Of a stretch of DNA of 32,427 bases, positions 1 to 7,515 are shown one piece after another. The notes under the pieces are model-generated. The model ran no database searches, had not been told where the DNA came from, and worked only from the letters and a program-made list of their open reading frames with translations. The stretch is from positions 1 to 32,427 of the forward strand of contig NZ_AUKC01000045.1 of assembly GCF_000424545.1 (NCBI RefSeq), written 5' to 3'. How positions within the stretch are numbered: the stretch's first letter is position 1; each line of letters begins with the position of its first letter. Origin of the DNA: Butyrivibrio sp. NC3005. Its GTDB lineage: Bacteria > Bacillota > Clostridia > Lachnospirales > Lachnospiraceae. The translations under genes and the position numbers were made by a program.

Positions 1-104
1 ATAATCATCAGCAAGAATCCTGCTTCGCAGGACAAAATTTGTCTTAACGACAAATTTTGGTCTGGTACGGTTCTTGATTTTCCTGATGAAAACAAGAACC
101 TATA
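1..104 (+). repeat. Structured dispersed repeat, copy 1
   Basis: This is one of two near-identical copies; the other is inverted at 32081-32184, and 101 of 104 positions match. Three hairpins are visible. A: TCCTGC (18-23) with GCAGGA (27-32). B: CAAAATTTGTC (33-43) with GACAAATTTTG (49-59). C: GGTTCTTG (69-76) with CAAGAACC (93-100), continuing inward as TTTTC (78-82) with GAAAA (88-92) around a CTGAT loop. ATCAG (7-11) is complementary to that loop, so a pseudoknot is possible. Similarity stops just after hairpin C. The left boundary is unknown because the window starts here. One reading frame is open through the element, but I do not call a gene. Confidence 0.85.
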
Positions 105-218
105 GATTTTCAGACGTTTTTGCGTTAAAATAATAACTAGATGTAGTCTTTTTTGTTACTGTCGCTTTTTCTTATGTGATGATTCTATTATTTAAAATGT
201 TCTTTTGTAACATATGAT

Positions 219-258
219 ATACGAACTGCCTATGATAAAAGTCATCTGCAATTCGTAT
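219..258 (+). other. Leader hairpin upstream of the 229-aa gene
   Basis: ATACGAA-c-TGC (219-229) can pair with GCA-a-TTCGTAT (248-258): seven pairs, one mismatch and three more pairs around an 18-nt loop. It ends about 10 nt before the ribosome binding site of the gene starting at 286. It could affect expression of that gene or be an operator-like inverted repeat. No role can be assigned from sequence. I could not identify a convincing promoter in 105-285. Confidence 0.4.
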
Positions 259-285
259 GCCTAATACAAGAAGGGAACTCTTTTT

Positions 286-975
286 ATGAAAGAATACGAA
301 TTACAAAAGCAAATCGGTCAGCAACTTATGGCTATTTCTATTATCAGAGATTTTGATGATAATTCGCATGGTCTGAAAATAGAAGATATGCCTAGTAAAA
401 TCTCTTGTCTTGCACGATGGATGGATATTTCTGAGGATAAAGTTTTAGAGTTTATTCATCATTACAGAACTATTTCTCAAAAGCTTATGCCGCATAATGC
501 CCTGTGTGATTTCAGAAATTTCCTTTCTGAAGATGAATATTCAAAATTCAAGGATATTTTGGCAAAGGCCTTTGATTGTGGCGAATTGTTTATTGACTAC
601 AATTATTCTGATTTTGCAAGAAAAAAAGGTAATATATCAGATGAAATAGTTGAACTTATCATGATTCTTCAAAATCTTTACGCTGATAATGATAGTTCAA
701 ATATTCTTCATAATGAAATAAAGGTTAGAGAATACGTAAAAAAAGCTTTGGAATTCTATCAGGATTATTTTTCTAAATGTATTTATGATGCTCTTCTTGA
801 TGGATATTCGATGGATGTCATTTCTAAAATGACCGATTCCAAGATGCTGACTCCTGATACACTAGAACATTTATTCCTGGCTGTACACAGGATTCATCAC
901 GAAAATCTTGCTACTATGGAGTTTAAATCCACTCAGCAAAGCCAAGAGAGAAGAGAGCAGGTTTTATTCCAATAA
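286..975 (+). CDS. Unrecognised 229-aa protein
   Basis: I do not recognise the family. The ATG at 286 is preceded by AAGAAGGGA (268-276) at suitable spacing, and the gene ends just before a strong terminator, so it looks like an intact single-gene unit. The protein has no signal peptide, membrane segment or cysteine motif. It looks soluble and mostly alpha-helical, with many charged residues and a Gln/Arg-rich tail ending in QERREQVLFQ. It reads plus, head-on to replication on this arm, unlike the housekeeping genes further right. It sits between the structured repeat at 1-104 and transposase debris, so accessory origin is plausible. No function is proposed. Confidence 0.7.
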   Translation: MKEYELQKQIGQQLMAISIIRDFDDNSHGLKIEDMPSKISCLARWMDISEDKVLEFIHHYRTISQKLMPHNALCDFRNFLSEDEYSKFKDILAKAFDCGELFIDYNYSDFARKKGNISDEIVELIMILQNLYADNDSSNILHNEIKVREYVKKALEFYQDYFSKCIYDALLDGYSMDVISKMTDSKMLTPDTLEHLFLAVHRIHHENLATMEFKSTQQSQERREQVLFQ

Positions 976-988
976 TAACCTAAAAAAT

Positions 989-1042
989 AGAGCGAGATTT
1001 TTCCTAGAAGTTATTCTTCTATCTCAAAAATCTCGCTCTTTT
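989..1042 (+). terminator. Intrinsic terminator
   Basis: AGAGCGAGATTTTT (989-1002) and AAAAATCTCGCTCT (1026-1039) form a perfect 14-bp stem followed by a short T run. It follows the stop codon of the 229-aa gene by 13 bp. The symmetric A/T flanks could also make it act on the minus strand. Confidence 0.88.
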
Positions 1043-1062
1043 AATTGATTTTAGATTTTCAA

Positions 1063-1344
1063 TTAATAAGTCCATTTGAATTGTTTACTTCGCTTGAATA
1101 TGTATAAAAAAACAATTCTCCCAATATAAAACCATAAAAAACTAATTAAGCAAACCACAAAAAAATCCTTTATCGAATGATTTGCATTTAAACTAATGTA
1201 ATTTACGCCAGCTGAAATCGGAATAATTTCATCAATGTCGATATGGGTTTCTAATAGAGACAGAAATGCAGGTTTGTCGTTTTCAAATTTATCCTGACAT
1301 TCTGCATAAATATCAGCCAAAGAAAGCTGTTTGTATGGTATCAT
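1063..1344 (-). pseudogene. Transposase N-terminal remnant with unrelated tail
   Basis: The first ~44 of 93 codons, with the stretches QLSLADIYAECQDKF and NDKPAFLSLLE, resemble the N-terminus of a DDE transposase common in Lachnospiraceae (IS1182/IS5-like, from memory). After DIDEIIPIS the expected DNA-binding continuation is absent and the reading runs into a hydrophobic, probably non-native tail. Codons ~6-40 recur at 6451-6554. It is preceded by a good ribosome binding site (AAGGAG, 1362-1367 on the minus strand), as in an original IS. I read this as a truncated IS rather than a functional 93-aa membrane protein. Alternative: a genuine small protein that happens to share this segment. Confidence 0.6.
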
Positions 1345-1516
1345 ATATATCAGAATAACTCCTTTCTTGAGTGTTGGTAGATGCTTTCTGACAATTCTAT
1401 TTTACCATACTTGGTGAGGAGTTATTCATTTTTATGGCATAAAAATGCCGTATTTATGCGGCTTGTGGCGTTTTGCAAACGCCTATTTTAAAGAAAAAGG
1501 GAGAGGATTTGTTTTG

Positions 1517-2203
1517 GTGAAAAGAATTTTTTTACTTGAAGATGATTTAAGTTTGTTAAATGGTCTTTCATTTGCGATAAAAAAACAGGGATATGAACTT
1601 GATGTTGCTAGGACCACATTGGAAGCAGAAGAGATGTGGAATCAAGATAGATATAATTTGGCGATTTTGGATGTATCCCTTCCGGATGGATCAGGATTTG
1701 ATTTTTGTAAAAGAATAAGAGAGACATCAAATTTGCCGATAATGTTTCTTACGGCAGCAGATGAGGAAACTGATATTATTATGGGCCTTGATATAGGAGC
1801 AGATGATTATATTACCAAGCCATTTAAATTGGCAGTCTTTCTTTCAAGGATAAATGCGCTTCTTAGAAGAAGCAATGATTTTAATAGTTCATTATCTGAG
1901 TTGAAGTCTGGTGATATATGTATAAATATCCTTGAAAGTGAAGTATATAAAAAGGATAATCTATTAGAACTTACAGCAAGTGAATATAAATTATTACGGA
2001 TGTTTATAGAGAATCATGACCAAGTATTATCATCAGAGCAGATTCTTAGCAGATTGTGGGACTGTGAAGAGAAATATATAGACAATAACTCGCTTACTGT
2101 GTATATCAGGAGGTTACGTATTAAGATTGAAGATGATCCGGGGAATCCCAAAAGAATCATTACAGTTCGCGGGATGGGATATAAATGGAATTCACAAAAT
2201 TGA
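1517..2203 (+). CDS. OmpR/PhoB-family response regulator
   Basis: This is a cytoplasmic transcription factor activated by phosphoryl transfer from the kinase encoded next to it. The receiver domain is residues ~2-116, with the acidic pair at E8-D9-D10, phospho-acceptor Asp52 in LAILDVSLPDG, Thr79 and Lys101 in the TKPF motif. The winged-helix DNA-binding domain is ~125-225, ending in TVRGMGYKW, the usual OmpR-family wing. I chose the GTG at 1517 (228 aa) because GGGAGAGGA lies 9 nt upstream and the receiver starts immediately. The reading frame extends back to an ATG at 1445, but those 24 residues match no receiver. It is first gene of a four-gene cassette, with the kinase start 7 bp after its stop. 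Confidence 0.93.
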   Translation: MKRIFLLEDDLSLLNGLSFAIKKQGYELDVARTTLEAEEMWNQDRYNLAILDVSLPDGSGFDFCKRIRETSNLPIMFLTAADEETDIIMGLDIGADDYITKPFKLAVFLSRINALLRRSNDFNSSLSELKSGDICINILESEVYKKDNLLELTASEYKLLRMFIENHDQVLSSEQILSRLWDCEEKYIDNNSLTVYIRRLRIKIEDDPGNPKRIITVRGMGYKWNSQN

Positions 2204-2210
2204 GGCTGAC

Positions 2211-3248
2211 ATGATTATATTTACTAATAGAAAAATAAGAAAACTATTCAAGGAAATATTTGTTTGTACGTTAGTTTTAACAGTTACTTTGATATTTCTG
2301 ACTGGTTTAAATATTGATAATGCATATTATTACACTACCATTTGCTGCCTACTTTTTGGAGTAGCAATGTTTCTTTTTTGCTACAAGTATTTTGAAAATC
2401 AAAATAAGATTATGGAGGAGGCCATTTCGCAAATTACAGAATATATTTCAGGTAATAAAAATGTGTCGTTAGAGTGTAATGATGAGGGTGAGTTATACAG
2501 GTTGTTTCATGAGATAAATACGTTAGTTGCTATTTTGAATGCCCATGCTGACAAAGAATCTGATGCAAAGAAATTTCTGCATAATACAATTTCGGATATT
2601 TCACATCAGCTTAAGACCCCACTTGCGGCGTTGAATATATATAATGGACTTTTGCTGGATGAAACCAAAGAATATCCGGATACACATGAGTTAGTTACAC
2701 TTTCAGAGCAGGAACTCGATAGAATAGAAATACTTGTACAGAATCTTTTAAAAATTTCTAAACTCGATTCGGGTAATATCATATTTGAAAAGAATAAAGA
2801 AAATATATATGAGCTTACTGAGAGTGTTCAAAAACATTTTGAGTTTAGAGCAAAGCAGGAAGGTAAGATAATAAGCATATCTGGTGATGAAAATATAATT
2901 TTATCCTGTGATCGTAATTGGATGATTGAAGCAATAGACAATCTTGTAAAAAATTCTTTGGATCATACTGATAATGGCGACATTATCAGCATTGAAATCA
3001 GGCAGTTTGCGTCAATAGTGCAGATTGTTGTGAAAGATACAGGATGTGGAATTCACATAGAGGATATACCATATATTTTTAAAAGGTTTTATAGGAGCCG
3101 ATATTCTAAGGATAAACAAGGTATTGGTTTAGGGCTGCCACTTACAAAAAAGATTGTTGAAGCACATAATGGGACAATTGAGGTTGACAGTACACTTGGT
3201 ATAGGAACTACATTTACTATGAATTTTTTGATTCCTACAAAATTGTAG
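2211..3248 (+). CDS. Sensor histidine kinase, intramembrane-sensing type
   Basis: This is the membrane partner of the upstream regulator. Two membrane helices (~15-33 and 42-61) are joined by only about eight external residues, so there is no extracellular sensor. That is typical of BceS-like kinases, which take their signal from an ABC transporter. A short HAMP-like linker is followed by the dimerisation domain with His132 in DISHQLKTPLAAL. The ATPase domain carries the N box (NLVKNSLDH, Asn248), G1 (DTGCG, 276-280) and G2 (GIGLGL, 304-309). The length of 345 aa fits this class. The ATG at 2211 has GAGG just upstream, overlapping the regulator stop; a longer frame from 2127 overlaps the regulator and is unlikely. 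Confidence 0.92.
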   Translation: MIIFTNRKIRKLFKEIFVCTLVLTVTLIFLTGLNIDNAYYYTTICCLLFGVAMFLFCYKYFENQNKIMEEAISQITEYISGNKNVSLECNDEGELYRLFHEINTLVAILNAHADKESDAKKFLHNTISDISHQLKTPLAALNIYNGLLLDETKEYPDTHELVTLSEQELDRIEILVQNLLKISKLDSGNIIFEKNKENIYELTESVQKHFEFRAKQEGKIISISGDENIILSCDRNWMIEAIDNLVKNSLDHTDNGDIISIEIRQFASIVQIVVKDTGCGIHIEDIPYIFKRFYRSRYSKDKQGIGLGLPLTKKIVEAHNGTIEVDSTLGIGTTFTMNFLIPTKL

Positions 3249-3275
3249 GATTACTGTAATGTTGGTGTAAGGATC

Positions 3276-3311
3276 CTCCGCTATAGTGAAATTATAAAAA
3301 ATATAGAGGAG
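3276..3311 (+). promoter_or_regulatory. Possible hairpin over the ABC gene ribosome binding site
   Basis: CTCC (3276-3279) and CTATA (3281-3285) can pair with GGAG (3308-3311) and TATAG (3302-3306), with one G/A mismatch between the two helices. GGAG is the core of the ribosome binding site for the ATPase starting at 3319. If formed, the hairpin would mask it and uncouple transporter translation from the two-component genes. This is inference from pairing only. Confidence 0.35.
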
Positions 3312-3318
3312 ATTACAA

Positions 3319-4002
3319 ATGAATTTATTAGAAGTATGCAATATTTGTAAAACGTATGGCGAAGGAGAAACTGCTGTACACGCGCTTAAAAATGTTAGCT
3401 TTTCAGTTAACAAAGGCGAGTATGTAGCGATAGTTGGTGAATCCGGATCTGGAAAAAGCACCCTCCTTAATATGATTGGAGCCTTGGATAGACCGGAAAT
3501 GGGAAAGGTTACTATAGCAGGTAGGAACATCTTTTCTATGAATGATAGGGAACTTACAATCTTTCGCAGAAGAAATATAGGCTTTATTTTTCAGGCGTTT
3601 AACTTGATTCCAGAACTAACAGTTGAGCAGAACATTATTTTTCCGGTTCTTCTTGATTATCAAAAGCCGGATAGAGCTTATCTTGAGGAACTTTTAAAAG
3701 TCCTTAATCTCAGCGAAAGGCGTAACCATTTACCTAATCAGTTATCAGGAGGACAACAACAGCGAGTAGCGATAGGACGTGCACTTTTTACGCGCCCATC
3801 GATTATACTTGCAGACGAACCGACAGGAAACCTTGATACCCAAAATAGCAGTGAAGTTATTACTCTTTTAAAAGAAGCAGCATCAAAATATGAACAGACA
3901 ATTATAATGATCACTCATAATAGAAGTATCGCTCAAAGTGCAGATAGAGTATTACAGGTTTCTGATGGTGTTCTTACAGATTTTGGGAGGTGCAGAGAAT
4001 GA
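3319..4002 (+). CDS. ABC transporter ATP-binding protein (MacB/LolD/BceA class)
   Basis: This is the cytoplasmic ATPase that drives the FtsX-type permease encoded immediately downstream. Walker A is GESGSGKST (40-48), the Q loop is at Gln92, the signature is LSGGQ (142-146), Walker B is ILADEP (163-168) and the switch histidine is His200. The 227-aa length and the form [12 protein letters not shown] are typical of the MacB/LolD/BceA group, used for peptide export, lipoprotein release or antimicrobial-peptide defence rather than solute import. A GAGGAG site lies 7 nt before the ATG. Its stop overlaps the permease start as ATGA, indicating translational coupling. The exact substrate cannot be told. 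Confidence 0.93.
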   Translation: MNLLEVCNICKTYGEGETAVHALKNVSFSVNKGEYVAIVGESGSGKSTLLNMIGALDRPEMGKVTIAGRNIFSMNDRELTIFRRRNIGFIFQAFNLIPELTVEQNIIFPVLLDYQKPDRAYLEELLKVLNLSERRNHLPNQLSGGQQQRVAIGRALFTRPSIILADEPTGNLDTQNSSEVITLLKEAASKYEQTIIMITHNRSIAQSADRVLQVSDGVLTDFGRCRE

Positions 4003-6326
4003 GAAGTTATCTAAGCTTGGTGCCCGTCTCTGCACGTGTACATAAAAGGCAAAGCCGTATGACGCGAATCTGTATTATCCTTGCAGTATTTCTGGTTACA
4101 TCCATCTTTTCTATGGTTGATATGTGGACAAGGGGAGAAGCTGCATCAATGCGTGTGAGTCATGGGGACTGGCATATTTCGGTAAAAAACATATCAGATA
4201 GTGAATATGCAAAGATTGTAGATGATCAAAATATAAAATACATTTCGCATTATGAGGAATTAAAAAATGATACAGAAAAGTACTACCATGTTGAAGGGAT
4301 GGATATAGAACTAAAAGGTACAGAAGAATCTTTTCTGACTAATATTATGAAATATCCTCTTGAAGGCACATACCCTGATGGTTCAAATGAGATTGCCCTT
4401 AGTTTGGATGCAAAAAAACTTTTAGGTAAAGATATTGGAGATGTTATAGTTTTGGAGACCCTGTCTGGTTCATATGAATATCAGATAACTGGGTTTTATA
4501 AGGATGATAGTGACTACAATAAAATGATTGAAGGCTTTTGTGCCTATTGTAATATCGATACTTTTCATAGTATATGCAACATGTCAGGTGTTGAATATGA
4601 GACCAAATATGCAATCCGATTCAAAGATGAAAAAGGCTTGAAAAGGACGATTTCTGATTTTGAACATACATATGAGCTATCCGGCACTGATGTGGAAGAA
4701 AATACAGGCCTTCTTGTCTTTTTAGGTGCCAGCAACAGTAAAAGCATGAATGACTTTTATCCACTTGCAGGAATATGTTTTATAATAATTTTGATTGCTG
4801 GTGTGTTTATGATTTCAGGTTGTATGAATAGTAATGTGGCACAACGAATAAAGTTTTATGGCATTTTGAGATGTATTGGTGCAAGTAGGACTCAGATAAT
4901 TAGATTTGTACGATTGGAAGCGTTGAATTGGTGTAAAACAGCAGTTCCAATAGGGCTTTTCTTGGGAACAGTAACTTCATGGATTCTGTGTGGGATACTT
5001 AAATACCATGTAAAGGGCGAATGGATTAATATGCCATTATTTGGAGTGAGTTTAAGTGGGCTTATAAGCGGTGCAGTAGTAGGAATTATTACTGTATATA
5101 TAGCGGCCTATTTCCCTGCAAAACAGGCTGCTAGTATATCACCAATAGCGGCAGTTTCTGGAAGTGAACAAGCTTCTAAAATGTCAAACCATGTGGGTAG
5201 GATTAGAAGCTTTAAAGTGGAAACAACACTTGGAATTTATCATGCTATAAATTTAAAGAAAAATCTGATTCTTATGACAGGATCTTTTTCTCTTGTAATC
5301 GTATTGTTCTTTATTTTTTCTGCATGCCTTGATATTGTAACTAAACTGCTTCCATCTCAAAGTAGCTTCACACCGGATATTGTTATTGCAAGTCAAGATT
5401 ATTCAAATTCTATAGATAAGAGTGTCGAAGAAGAAATAGCTTGTTATTCTGGTGTGGAAAGCACATTTGGACTTATGATGAGTGTAGCATTTCCTGTACA
5501 GGTAAATGGTAAAGAAGCAACAATTGATCTGTACTCATATGATAATAACATGTTCAAACGTTCAAAAAAATCCATTATTAGTGGAGACTTTTCAAAGGTT
5601 TACGGAAATTCTGATTATGCTCTTGTTGTCTTTAATCAGGATAGTCATCTGAATGTCGGTGACAAGATTAAGGTTGGTAATAATGAGATAGAGATAGCCT
5701 GCGTTTCATCAGATGGTATTGGAAGTATAAGTGGCACAAGTACTGTAGTTGTCTCGGAAGAGACATATGCTCGTATTATAGGTGAAAACAAATATGCGAT
5801 GCTGGGGGCTGTTTTTGATAACAATATGTCTGAAGAGGATTTTAAACAAATAAAAGCATTAGCTGGTAATAATGTTTTTAGGGATAACAGAGAAGAAAAT
5901 GGAGAGATGTATTCTTCATATTGGGTATTTAGAATAGCTGCATACAGCTTTCTGGCAATTATTACTATGATTGCAGTTTTGAATATTGCTAATAGTGTTT
6001 CGATGGGAGTGTCTGCCAGAATCAAACAATATGGTGTAATGCGTGCTATAGGAATGGAGACAAGGCAGATAACAAGAATGATAGCTGCGGAAGCTATGGC
6101 CTATGCTGTTTTAGGAATAGTTATTGGTGGACTAATGGGCGTATTTTTTCACTATACAATCTACGACAAAGTAATTATTACGCATTTTGGAGGTTCGTGG
6201 GATATTCCATTTAAAACAATGCTGATAATAGTATTGCTGGTAATTGGATCATGCGCTGTCGCAGTATATTCTCCTGCAAAACGTATTCGTAAAATGTCGA
6301 TTACAGAAACAATAAATGAAACATGA
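3999..6326 (+). CDS. FtsX/MacB-type ABC permease, two extracytoplasmic domains
   Basis: This is the membrane subunit partnering the preceding ATPase. The 775 aa show a duplicated layout: one helix (~22-42), a large external domain (~45-250), three helices (~254-276, 312-333, 348-371), then a second helix (~423-446), a second external domain (~450-640) and three C-terminal helices. Each half ends with the FtsX-type motif seen as YFPAKQAASISPI and YSPAKRIRKMSI. This eight-helix arrangement differs from classical BceB, which has ten helices and one large loop, so it is a Bce-like module by context only. The ATG at 3999 is chosen over a GTG at 3990 because GGGAGG (3985-3990) gives 8-nt spacing. 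Likely role: sensing or removing envelope-active peptides and signalling to the kinase. Confidence 0.9.
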   Translation: MRSYLSLVPVSARVHKRQSRMTRICIILAVFLVTSIFSMVDMWTRGEAASMRVSHGDWHISVKNISDSEYAKIVDDQNIKYISHYEELKNDTEKYYHVEGMDIELKGTEESFLTNIMKYPLEGTYPDGSNEIALSLDAKKLLGKDIGDVIVLETLSGSYEYQITGFYKDDSDYNKMIEGFCAYCNIDTFHSICNMSGVEYETKYAIRFKDEKGLKRTISDFEHTYELSGTDVEENTGLLVFLGASNSKSMNDFYPLAGICFIIILIAGVFMISGCMNSNVAQRIKFYGILRCIGASRTQIIRFVRLEALNWCKTAVPIGLFLGTVTSWILCGILKYHVKGEWINMPLFGVSLSGLISGAVVGIITVYIAAYFPAKQAASISPIAAVSGSEQASKMSNHVGRIRSFKVETTLGIYHAINLKKNLILMTGSFSLVIVLFFIFSACLDIVTKLLPSQSSFTPDIVIASQDYSNSIDKSVEEEIACYSGVESTFGLMMSVAFPVQVNGKEATIDLYSYDNNMFKRSKKSIISGDFSKVYGNSDYALVVFNQDSHLNVGDKIKVGNNEIEIACVSSDGIGSISGTSTVVVSEETYARIIGENKYAMLGAVFDNNMSEEDFKQIKALAGNNVFRDNREENGEMYSSYWVFRIAAYSFLAIITMIAVLNIANSVSMGVSARIKQYGVMRAIGMETRQITRMIAAEAMAYAVLGIVIGGLMGVFFHYTIYDKVIITHFGGSWDIPFKTMLIIVLLVIGSCAVAVYSPAKRIRKMSITETINET

Positions 6327-6339
6327 TAAAGAAATAAGA

Positions 6340-6384
6340 AAAGAGCTGATGGGAGATGGAACATTTTCCGTCAGCTCTTTGATT
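6340..6384 (+). terminator. Intrinsic terminator of the two-component/ABC cassette
   Basis: AAAGAGCTGATGG (6340-6352) pairs with CCGTCAGCTCTTT (6368-6380), with one G-T wobble, starting 13 bp after the permease stop codon. It ends the four-gene cassette. A separate 8-bp inverted repeat, ATGCATGG (6386-6393) with CCATGCAT (6411-6418), follows directly. Confidence 0.82.
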
Positions 6385-6450
6385 TATGCATGGAACAATA
6401 TGAAGATGCCCCATGCATTATTGCATATTTAAGAAATACATTTTTGTTTA

Positions 6451-6554
6451 AATTTCATCAATGTCGATATGGTTTTCTAATAGAGACAGAATTGCAGGTT
6501 TGTCGTTTTCAAATTTATCCTGACATTCTGCATAAATATCAGCCAAAGAAAGCT
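6451..6554 (-). pseudogene. Second transposase fragment (104 bp)
   Basis: This is a direct repeat of 1225-1328, identical at 102 of 104 positions, carrying about 35 codons of the putative transposase N-terminus on the minus strand. Both edges are abrupt: no start codon on one side and an in-frame TAA right after the DEI codons on the other. It begins 9 bp beyond the stop codon of the zinc-ribbon gene, so that gene's native downstream region has been replaced. With the copy near 1.3 kb it brackets the two-component/ABC cassette. Confidence 0.75.
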
Positions 6555-6563
6555 AATTCTAAA

Positions 6564-7274
6564 TTACATATTTGTGTTATCAGAATTTACTTCTGCAGCT
6601 GTTGTATCAACAGGTTCTGCTGTAAATGCTGGTGCCTGCTCAAACTGGTTCTGAACTGGTGCCTGTTCGAACTGATTCTGAACCGGTGCCTGTTCAAACT
6701 GATTCTGAACTGGTGCCTGCTCGAACTGATTCTGAACTGGTGCCTGACCAAACTGGTTCTGAACTGGTGCCTGATTCATGAATGGCTGCTGTGGAGCTGC
6801 TTCTGGAAGAGGAGTGCCACAGAACTGGCAGAACTTGTCATTTAATCCATTTGGCTTTCCGCAATTTGGGCAAACCTTTGTTGCTGGTGCCTGCTGCTGA
6901 GGCTGAGCAATAACTGGCATCTTTGCACCACACTTAGGGCAGAATGCTGTACCTGCTGGAACTTCTGAGTTACAGCTAGGGCAAACCTGCATGTTACGAA
7001 GTGCATTAATCTGATCCTGAAGATTCTTCATTGTAGCATCAAGCTGATCCATATCAGCAATAACTGCGCTGTAATCTGGCTCTACGCTACCAGGGGTTTT
7101 AATGTGATCATATAACATATGTCCAAGCTGTACGAAATCAGCATCTTTCTTCTGCTGTGCCTGCTTCTTCTCGCTGTTAAGCTTGTTAAGCTCAACAAGA
7201 TCATTAGCTTTCTGGCTTGCTGAATTGAAGCCCTTTGAAACGCTATCCCCAAGTTTTTCAAAAAAATTTGCCAT
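6564..7274 (-). CDS. Double zinc-ribbon protein with 9-residue C-terminal repeats
   Basis: The 236-aa protein has a helical, lysine-rich N-terminus likely to form a coiled coil (~20-95). Two zinc ribbons follow: C98/C101 with C112/C115, and C135/C138 with C149/C152. A low-complexity tail has five units of APVQNQFEQ or close variants (169-213), and the end is acidic. There is no transmembrane segment. Function is unknown; such zinc-ribbon proteins are common in Lachnospiraceae and are often guessed to be scaffold or envelope-associated. The ATG at 7274 has GGAGG 7 nt upstream. No terminator is visible after its stop, where the transposase fragment begins. It reads leftward, co-directional with replication, as a single gene. 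Confidence 0.85.
   Translation of the reverse strand: MANFFEKLGDSVSKGFNSASQKANDLVELNKLNSEKKQAQQKKDADFVQLGHMLYDHIKTPGSVEPDYSAVIADMDQLDATMKNLQDQINALRNMQVCPSCNSEVPAGTAFCPKCGAKMPVIAQPQQQAPATKVCPNCGKPNGLNDKFCQFCGTPLPEAAPQQPFMNQAPVQNQFGQAPVQNQFEQAPVQNQFEQAPVQNQFEQAPVQNQFEQAPAFTAEPVDTTAAEVNSDNTNM
6636..6770 (-). repeat. 27-bp coding tandem repeat (5 units)
   Basis: Five in-frame 27-bp units encode APVQNQF(E/G)Q within the zinc-ribbon protein. Units differ by a few, mostly synonymous, bases (for example GGTGCCTG with either CTC or TTC following). A whole number of codons per unit means copy changes by slippage would keep the frame. Confidence 0.92.
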
Positions 7275-7350
7275 TTTGTTTCCTCCTACATATTGCTATG
7301 TTAATAATTATCAAGTTTTTTTATTTTTGTTACAGTTCGTGAACATTAAC

Positions 7351-7379
7351 ATTATATCATAAAGCAAAATAAAGTGTTT
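7351..7379 (-). promoter_or_regulatory. Possible promoter of the zinc-ribbon gene
   Basis: On the minus strand a perfect TATAAT (7356-7351) lies about 75 bp before the start codon. The hexamer at 17-bp spacing is AAACAC, a poor -35, so the call rests on the -10 alone. The rest of the gap between this gene and trpA (7275-7515) shows no clear terminator or RNA gene. Confidence 0.35.
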
Positions 7380-7515
7380 CTTTTTTGCCAATTATTCACA
7401 AATTGTACACATAGAAAACATGCGGCTTTCAGACATATTATTCCTCGAACCCCCAGTAATTATGCAGTGTGACGAATTGTCAGATATATCCGATAAAACG
7501 ACATTTGATTTGCAG

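Noticed and set aside
1445..1516. Longer N-terminus for the response regulator from ATG 1445
   Set aside because: The added residues match no receiver domain, and the strong ribosome binding site points to GTG 1517.
2127..2210. Longer kinase start overlapping the regulator
   Set aside because: It would overlap the regulator's C-terminal coding in another frame; ATG 2211 has GAGG upstream and the correct domain length.
6636..6770. Regular 27-bp repeats considered as a CRISPR array
   Set aside because: Units are contiguous with no spacers and encode a protein repeat; no cas genes are present.
6390..6845. Plus-strand frame with repeated LNWCL-type units
   Set aside because: It is the antisense of the zinc-ribbon gene's 27-bp repeat and the transposase fragment; the composition is unnatural.
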